A DNA stretch of 64,000 bases from Trema orientale. Its lineage: Eukaryota; Streptophyta; Magnoliopsida; Rosales; Cannabaceae. Where the stretch lies: the NCBI GenBank assembly GCA_002914845.1, contig JXTC01000058.1, positions 230,858-294,857 of the forward strand. Reading direction: 5' to 3'. The notes beneath the pieces were generated by a model. It worked only from the letters and a program-made list of their open reading frames with translations, was not told the DNA's origin and made no database searches. Shown one piece after another: positions 59,152 through 64,000 of this stretch. Made by a program: the position numbers and the translations under genes. Each line of letters opens with the position of its first letter. Within the stretch, counting starts at the first letter, position 1.

Positions 59152-61797
59152 ATGTTTAGGAACCAGTACGACACCGACGTCACCACATGGAGCCCAGCGG
59201 GGCGGCTGTTCCAGGTGGAGTACGCCATGGAAGCCGTCAAGCAAGGTTCGGCCGCCATAGGTCTCCGATCCAAGACCCACGTGGTATTGGCCTGTGTCAA
59301 CAAGGCCAATTCCGAGCTTTCTTCTCACCAGAAGAAGATCTTCCATGTCGCTGACCACATCGGCGTCGCCATTGCCGGACTCACCGCCGACGGCCGAGTT
59401 CTCTCCCGCTACATGCGATCCGAATGCATCAACTACAACTACACCTACGAGTCGCCGCTTCCCGTCGGCCGACTCGTCGTTCAACTCGCCGATAAGGCTC
59501 AGGTGCGTGACTAGGGCGAACCCTAAGTTTCTCAATCTCTGTTGTCTTTGTTTTAGGTTTCTCTTTTGTTGTTAGTTTAGGGTTTGTAGTTGGTGCTTTT
59601 CAAACGATTAGCGGTGGTTGTCAGATCGGGAATTTGGGGGCTAGGTTTTAGTGTAACCCATAAGAAATGGTGGCATTACCATCTTTATTTGGGGTTTTCT
59701 TGAATGGTATTGCATCATGTGCTTTTGTTAGCTTTTGGTAGAGCGAATTACTTTGCCCTAAAAATTCCAAAGTTTCTGCATTAAGGTCTGGAGGATGTGT
59801 TATGGAATTAGGGTTCTGTTGTGCGCTTTGCTTTTGTTGCTTCTAACCTATGGCGAGTTAAAACTTAAACCTGCCCACAATGGCATTGGACATCGTTGTT
59901 GTCTATGGATATTATTCATGTACTAGTTTTGGAAGTGAGAAGAGGATATTCGTGGTTAGATGAGCCCTGTTGCTATATTATGCTTCTGTGGAATTATCAA
60001 ATCAGTTTATTATTAATCACGTCTTGAGAATATTGACTGTGTTTTCTTTCAATTCTATGAGGTGCAAATTCAATGACAATTCCCATTGCACTACTTCTCT
60101 GTATGAATAAGAAATTAAATTACTTTTAACAAGTTCTCTGCAAGGACTATCTGTAGTTTAAGCTCTTCTAGTCTTACTTTACTGTTTTTCTTCTTTGCTC
60201 GCTATTGAACGCTATTTAATTGTGCAACCGGTCAAACCACCTATTACCTAAACTTTGTCGTTGTATATCTATTGGTAGTGGTTCGTGTCTTGCTAGGATT
60301 TTGGGCTCTTTATATTTCTTAGGTTTTTGTTTAAGGCATGATTTGCTCTTGAGCTTTTAGTCGATAGTCAATAGCTGATCATTCTAGCTTCTTTGACACC
60401 TTATTGTGTTGTATATGAATTGCTGTTCTTTTAGATATCAGAGTATATGCACTGTGAATTTTTTTTTCCTTTGAACTTATTATTTATTATCTTGGCAATG
60501 TGGGTTTGTGTGTGTTTGTGTGTGCGCTTTAATATTTCCCACAATTAATTGGACTCATTATCTGTATTTATCTATGTTGCTGCACCCTATCTGCACATTT
60601 CCTCTGCTGCCGTGTCTTCCTGATAGATAGTGTTTAGCACATATTTTGTGCTTTCACTGCACTATTTATAAAACATGTTAGTTCATTGTTTCCTTAAGTT
60701 TTCAATTTTAGCTTTGACAGTGTCAGTGATACTGGTTGATTGATTTATTTAGAGTATTCGAATTAGTTGGCATTTTTGATTATTCTCAAAGACTAGTTTA
60801 GGGATCTTCGTCACTAACATCAGAGTACTAATGTTAGGAGTCCGAACCATAATAACAAAACCATAATATAAAAAATCTATGTAAACGTAAAGAGTAAAGC
60901 TGTACAAAACGATTTGGGCCCTGCGTCACAATCTTAGATATATTTCTTCTTTAGGTTGAGTTTTGAAGGGTTAATTATCTCATGCTCAGGGGTCTTCTTC
61001 TTCTTCACTAATATCAGAGTACTATAGTTAGTTTGTTAGTGACATCCATTAAACTGAGTTGAACTTGAAACAACCTAGATATATATGTTCTTTGAGTTTT
61101 GAAGGTTCAATTATCTAGGGGCTCATTCTTGAGATGCTAATGTATTTCAAAACTGCCATGCAAAGGAAAATAATCTCATTTCTCCTTCAAAAATTAACTA
61201 TGTTCATTGTCCACATTTTAGTTTCCTACAATTACAATTAGTTTTTGCTTGCATTCTTCGAGATTCTTTTTCCTTATCTTTTTAGTCACTTTCCCTCCTG
61301 CGTGGCAGGTTTGCACCCAACGTTCATGGAAACGACCATATGGTGTTGGATTGCTAGTTGGTGGGTTGGACGAGTCTGGAGCTCACCTCTATTACAACTG
61401 CCCTAGTGGTAACTACTTTGAGTATCAGGCTTTTGCCATAGGGTCTCGCTCACAAGCTGCAAAGACATACTTGGAACGCAGGTTTGAGAGCTTCAAGGAC
61501 TCCTCACGGGATGATTTGATAAAGGATGCACTCATTGCAACAAGGGAGACCTTGCAGGGAGAAAAGCTGAGGAGTTCCATCTGCACCATTGCTGTGGTAG
61601 GAGCCGGAGAGCCATTCCACATATTAGATCAGGATACTGTGCAAAAGTTGATTGATGCATTTGAGATTGTGGCGGAGGAAGATGTTCCTGCTGCTGAATC
61701 TGGTGGTGCCGACGACCAGAGTGCTGCACCGGAAGAGGGTGCTCCTGCTGACCAGGGCACTGCACCTGATGAAGGTGCGGCTCCCATGGATATTTGA
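59152..61797 (+). CDS. PAF1: 20S proteasome alpha subunit type 1 (alpha6, PAF)
   Basis: Exons 59152-59502 and 61309-61797 join in phase across a 1,806-bp GT-AG intron to 279 residues, the usual size. The N-terminal signature [23 protein letters not shown] (with the alpha-subunit gate sequence) and the body ([52 protein letters not shown]) match plant PAF1/PSMA1 closely. It forms part of the outer alpha ring of the 20S core, which gates entry of ubiquitinated substrates; alpha subunits are not proteolytic. The C-terminal tail is Ala/Glu/Asp/Pro-rich with two GxPADQ/TAPDEG-type repeats and ends in GAAPMDI, as in plant PAF. ATG at 59152 gives the conserved MFRNQYD start. I use the Arabidopsis symbol; the paralogue number is not known. 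Confidence 0.95.
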
Positions 61798-62370
61798 GGA
61801 TGCTATAAGAAATTTGTTTTTCCATACCCTGCAAAGAGGTTTTCTAGCTTGTATTTGTTAAGAGTACTGATGGTACAATTGAAGGTGATGTTTTCTTGTC
61901 GGATTACCCTTTACTCTTACATTGTTCTTTATCGGGGTTATTTATCTTTGCCTCTTCAGTGCAAACAGTCAAATGGTTGCCATTAGCGAACTTAAATTAT
62001 GATTTATCTTCTATACTCGAGATACAAGTACTGAACTTGGTGGTTATACTCAATCTCGTTATATATACTCTCTGCCTTCGTTATATATACTCTCTGCCTG
62101 GTTATGTGTTTTACACCATGCTATTTGTTTTAGGATAATGCTTGAGGTACTAATTTTTGTACCGAATTTTTAATATCAATACATGTGGCATGTAATTTAT
62201 CACTGTTCAATTAGTGATAATGTTTAATCTATTTGTTGTAAGTTTTAACACATTAATCAGTTGGTGACAATCTATATATCACATGTGTTGGTACAAAAAA
62301 TTTGGTATAAAAGTTGGGATATATAGTGTTATCCAAGAAATAAGCGTACACTTGGGTTTTAATAAAGAGT
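61798..62370. other. PAF 3' UTR and spacer
   Basis: Contains the PAF 3' UTR. 62063-62100 has a short duplicated CGTTATATATACTCTCTGCCT. No other gene. Confidence 0.6.
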
Positions 62371-62530
62371 GTGTTTGGTAGGAAGGAAATGCATAGAGAG
62401 ATTAAGGAGGTTTACTAATGAGTGTTTGGTAGGAATGAGAAGGTAGGAGAGTGTGTTAGGTAGGAAGGAAATGCATAGAGAGATTAAGCAGGTTTACTAA
62501 TGAGTATTTGGTAGGAATGAGGGGGTAGAG
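62371..62530 (+). repeat. 82-bp tandem duplication with Tourist-like GTTTGG end
   Basis: GTGTTTGGTAGGAAGGAAATGCATAGAGAGATTAAG(G/C)AGG and the text up to GTAGGAATGAG occurs at 62371 and 62453. The repeated GTGTTTGGTAGGAA resembles the left end of Tourist-type MITEs; no matching right end was found. Confidence 0.75.
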
Positions 62531-63596
62531 GGATTAGTCGATGGATTTGGGGTAGTGTGAAAGATTTAGAAGAGCGGGTTGGTGGACAGAGTTTAACTCA
62601 TTAAAATAAGGAGACTTTTATTCTTTCTGAGTTGAAGAGATCCTCCCTGAGAATGTTTTGGAATTTTAATATACTAGAGTTACATTTACATAATCGCCCT
62701 TAATTTTAGATCGTAAAATTAAAAATTGAAGATCCTATGATAAGTGCGTAAATAAAACTTCTCTTTCCTTTTTCACTTTTTGATCTGATCATACTAAAAT
62801 GAGTGGATTTAGGTATGCTCGTTGTTCTCATACACAAGTATTCTCCTTCTTATCCCTTTTCTCTAGGCTATGCACTCTCCTAAGAAGAAATGTTCTGTCT
62901 TTTCAAGTATTTTGGATTATCTACGTTAATGAATTTACGATGAAAGGTATTATGTTGTATAACGAAAAATATATTGTACACGGTTTTTATATATTTAGTC
63001 ACTGCTCAATACGATAAGTTATTCGTGACTTGAAGATCGCTTGGTGTGTGGTGTGTTGTGTGCTGTGGTTACCCCTTCGCACTCTCTTGTATTGGTAGAG
63101 AGTGGAGACACAATTTGGGTTTATACCCTAAATAATTTCCTGTACCTGGAAATAGGGAAGTCATTTTCGAAATTGGAAGTGGTGCTTTGATCCAGTTGAA
63201 ATGATTGCCATTAAGAAATCGCATAAGATTACTTCACAAGTGGGTAACGATTACTTAAAAGTTACAGGTTTCTATTCATACTACAGCTTTAAAATATTAT
63301 GTGAAAGGCTGGTGCTTGCCGTGTATCAATCCGTTAGTACCAGCAAGACAATAGGACTACTCATAAAGATCAACGTGAGCAATTATCATGGAGTGAAATT
63401 GTAAAACAGACGGGGGTTTTCTCATAGGCAAAAGAAAGTTCATTTAATAAATATTGACTCAACATTCTTATTTTTTTCGTGGAGGAACAACAGTCTGGTT
63501 GGTATGCATTAGTCATGTCAGACCCAGAATGTAATCAATAGCTGCCCTTTGCTTTAGAAAGATAATAATAAGCAACGGGCAAAAACAATCGCTTCG
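62531..63596. other. Gene-free tract
   Basis: No coding, RNA gene or bounded repeat recognised; the last part is probably the 3' UTR of the kinase gene on the minus strand. Confidence 0.5.
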
Positions 63597-64000
63597 TCAA
63601 ACAGTAAGAGAGCTCATATGCGGGTGCCCGGGAACCGGAAGGCCCTTGATCTGCATTTGCTTGCACATCCAATGCCAATTCTCTGGAGTCACCTCACCCC
63701 CAAGAGATCGAATGACAGACCCACCACTGCAGGAGCCCACTTTGCAGCATTCCTCTAGTGATAAACCCTTAACAAGGCCGTACAAAAACCCACTAGCAAA
63801 CAGGTCACCGGCTCCGGTTGCGTCAACCGCTTTCGATTCCCCTATTGCTGGAACTCGGACAACCTGTTGAAAACGATTTTACAAGCAATGACCCTTTGTT
63901 CTTTTAAACTAGTCACTAGTCAGATCCTCAATGTAACAGTGAGCTACATTTCACTAACCTCCTTTCCATGCTTTGCAATGCATCCATTAGCAGCTAATGT
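63597..64000 (-). CDS. pfkB-family carbohydrate kinase, C-terminal part (cut by window)
   Basis: Two minus-strand exons are present: the last exon 63863-63597 and the 3' end of the preceding one (64000-63959), joined across a 95-bp GT-AG intron to read TLAANGCIAKHGKE-VVRVPAIGESKAVDATGAGD. DATGAGD is the pfkB signature with the catalytic Asp; FASGFLYGLVKGLSLEECC and GGSVIRSLGGEVTPENW follow, and the protein ends HPHMSSLTV. The family phosphorylates sugars or nucleosides with ATP. The sequence looks like a plant pfkB clade of uncertain substrate; I do not assign a substrate. The N-terminal half lies beyond the right edge. Confidence 0.92.

Noticed and set aside
58933-59535. 200-codon open frame antisense to proteasome exon 1
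   Set aside because: It mirrors the GC-biased codons of PAF exon 1; no family similarity, and the plus strand is clearly coding.

Overview
The window is nuclear DNA from a flowering plant, most probably a eudicot. It is AT-rich. It holds intron-containing plant genes with GT-AG splice sites, a plastid-targeted ornithine carbamoyltransferase and an anthocyanin-pathway dihydroflavonol 4-reductase, set in long intergenic tracts full of plant transposons (copia, PIF/Harbinger, hAT-like, MULE-like, SINE-like). No species can be named from the sequence alone. Two single N bases (3783 and 42528) are assembly ambiguities.

Layout. 1-6477: a decayed Ty1/copia retrotransposon on the minus strand, running off the left edge, with a solo LTR of another family inserted in its gag (3061-4483). 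5295-14190: gene-free repeats, including a hAT-like MITE, direct and inverted repeats, a SINE-like copy and a 1.1-kb Tourist-like element. 14196-17248: DFR (+, six exons). 19049-21788: chloroplast OTC (+, five exons). 21789-30095: gene-free, with MITEs, a tandem array and an LTR fragment. 30100-32340: a broken HflX-type GTPase gene (-). 32341-37099: MITEs and a 1.4-kb degenerate short-repeat domain. 37103-41377: a damaged but structurally complete PIF/Harbinger transposon with transposase and Myb/SANT-like genes. 41541-44400: foldback elements, including a roughly 950-bp long inverted repeat. 44913-50485: an auxilin-like clathrin-uncoating J-protein (-, seven exons). 50486-58750: gene-free, with a MULE-like element, a hAT MITE and a minisatellite. 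58766-61797: 20S proteasome alpha subunit PAF (+, two exons). 63597-64000: 3' end of a pfkB-family sugar kinase (-), cut by the right edge.

The intact genes are unrelated in function (flavonoid synthesis, arginine synthesis, vesicle uncoating, protein degradation, sugar phosphorylation), as expected in a plant genome; there is no operon-like grouping. Each intact gene has a complete reading frame over explicit splice sites. I found no convincing new multi-gene system. The most noteworthy items are the PIF/Harbinger element with several Tourist-like MITEs carrying similar ends, the long inverted repeat at 43.3-44.2 kb, the HflX pseudogene, and several non-autonomous elements whose ends and target-site duplications can be read to the base.
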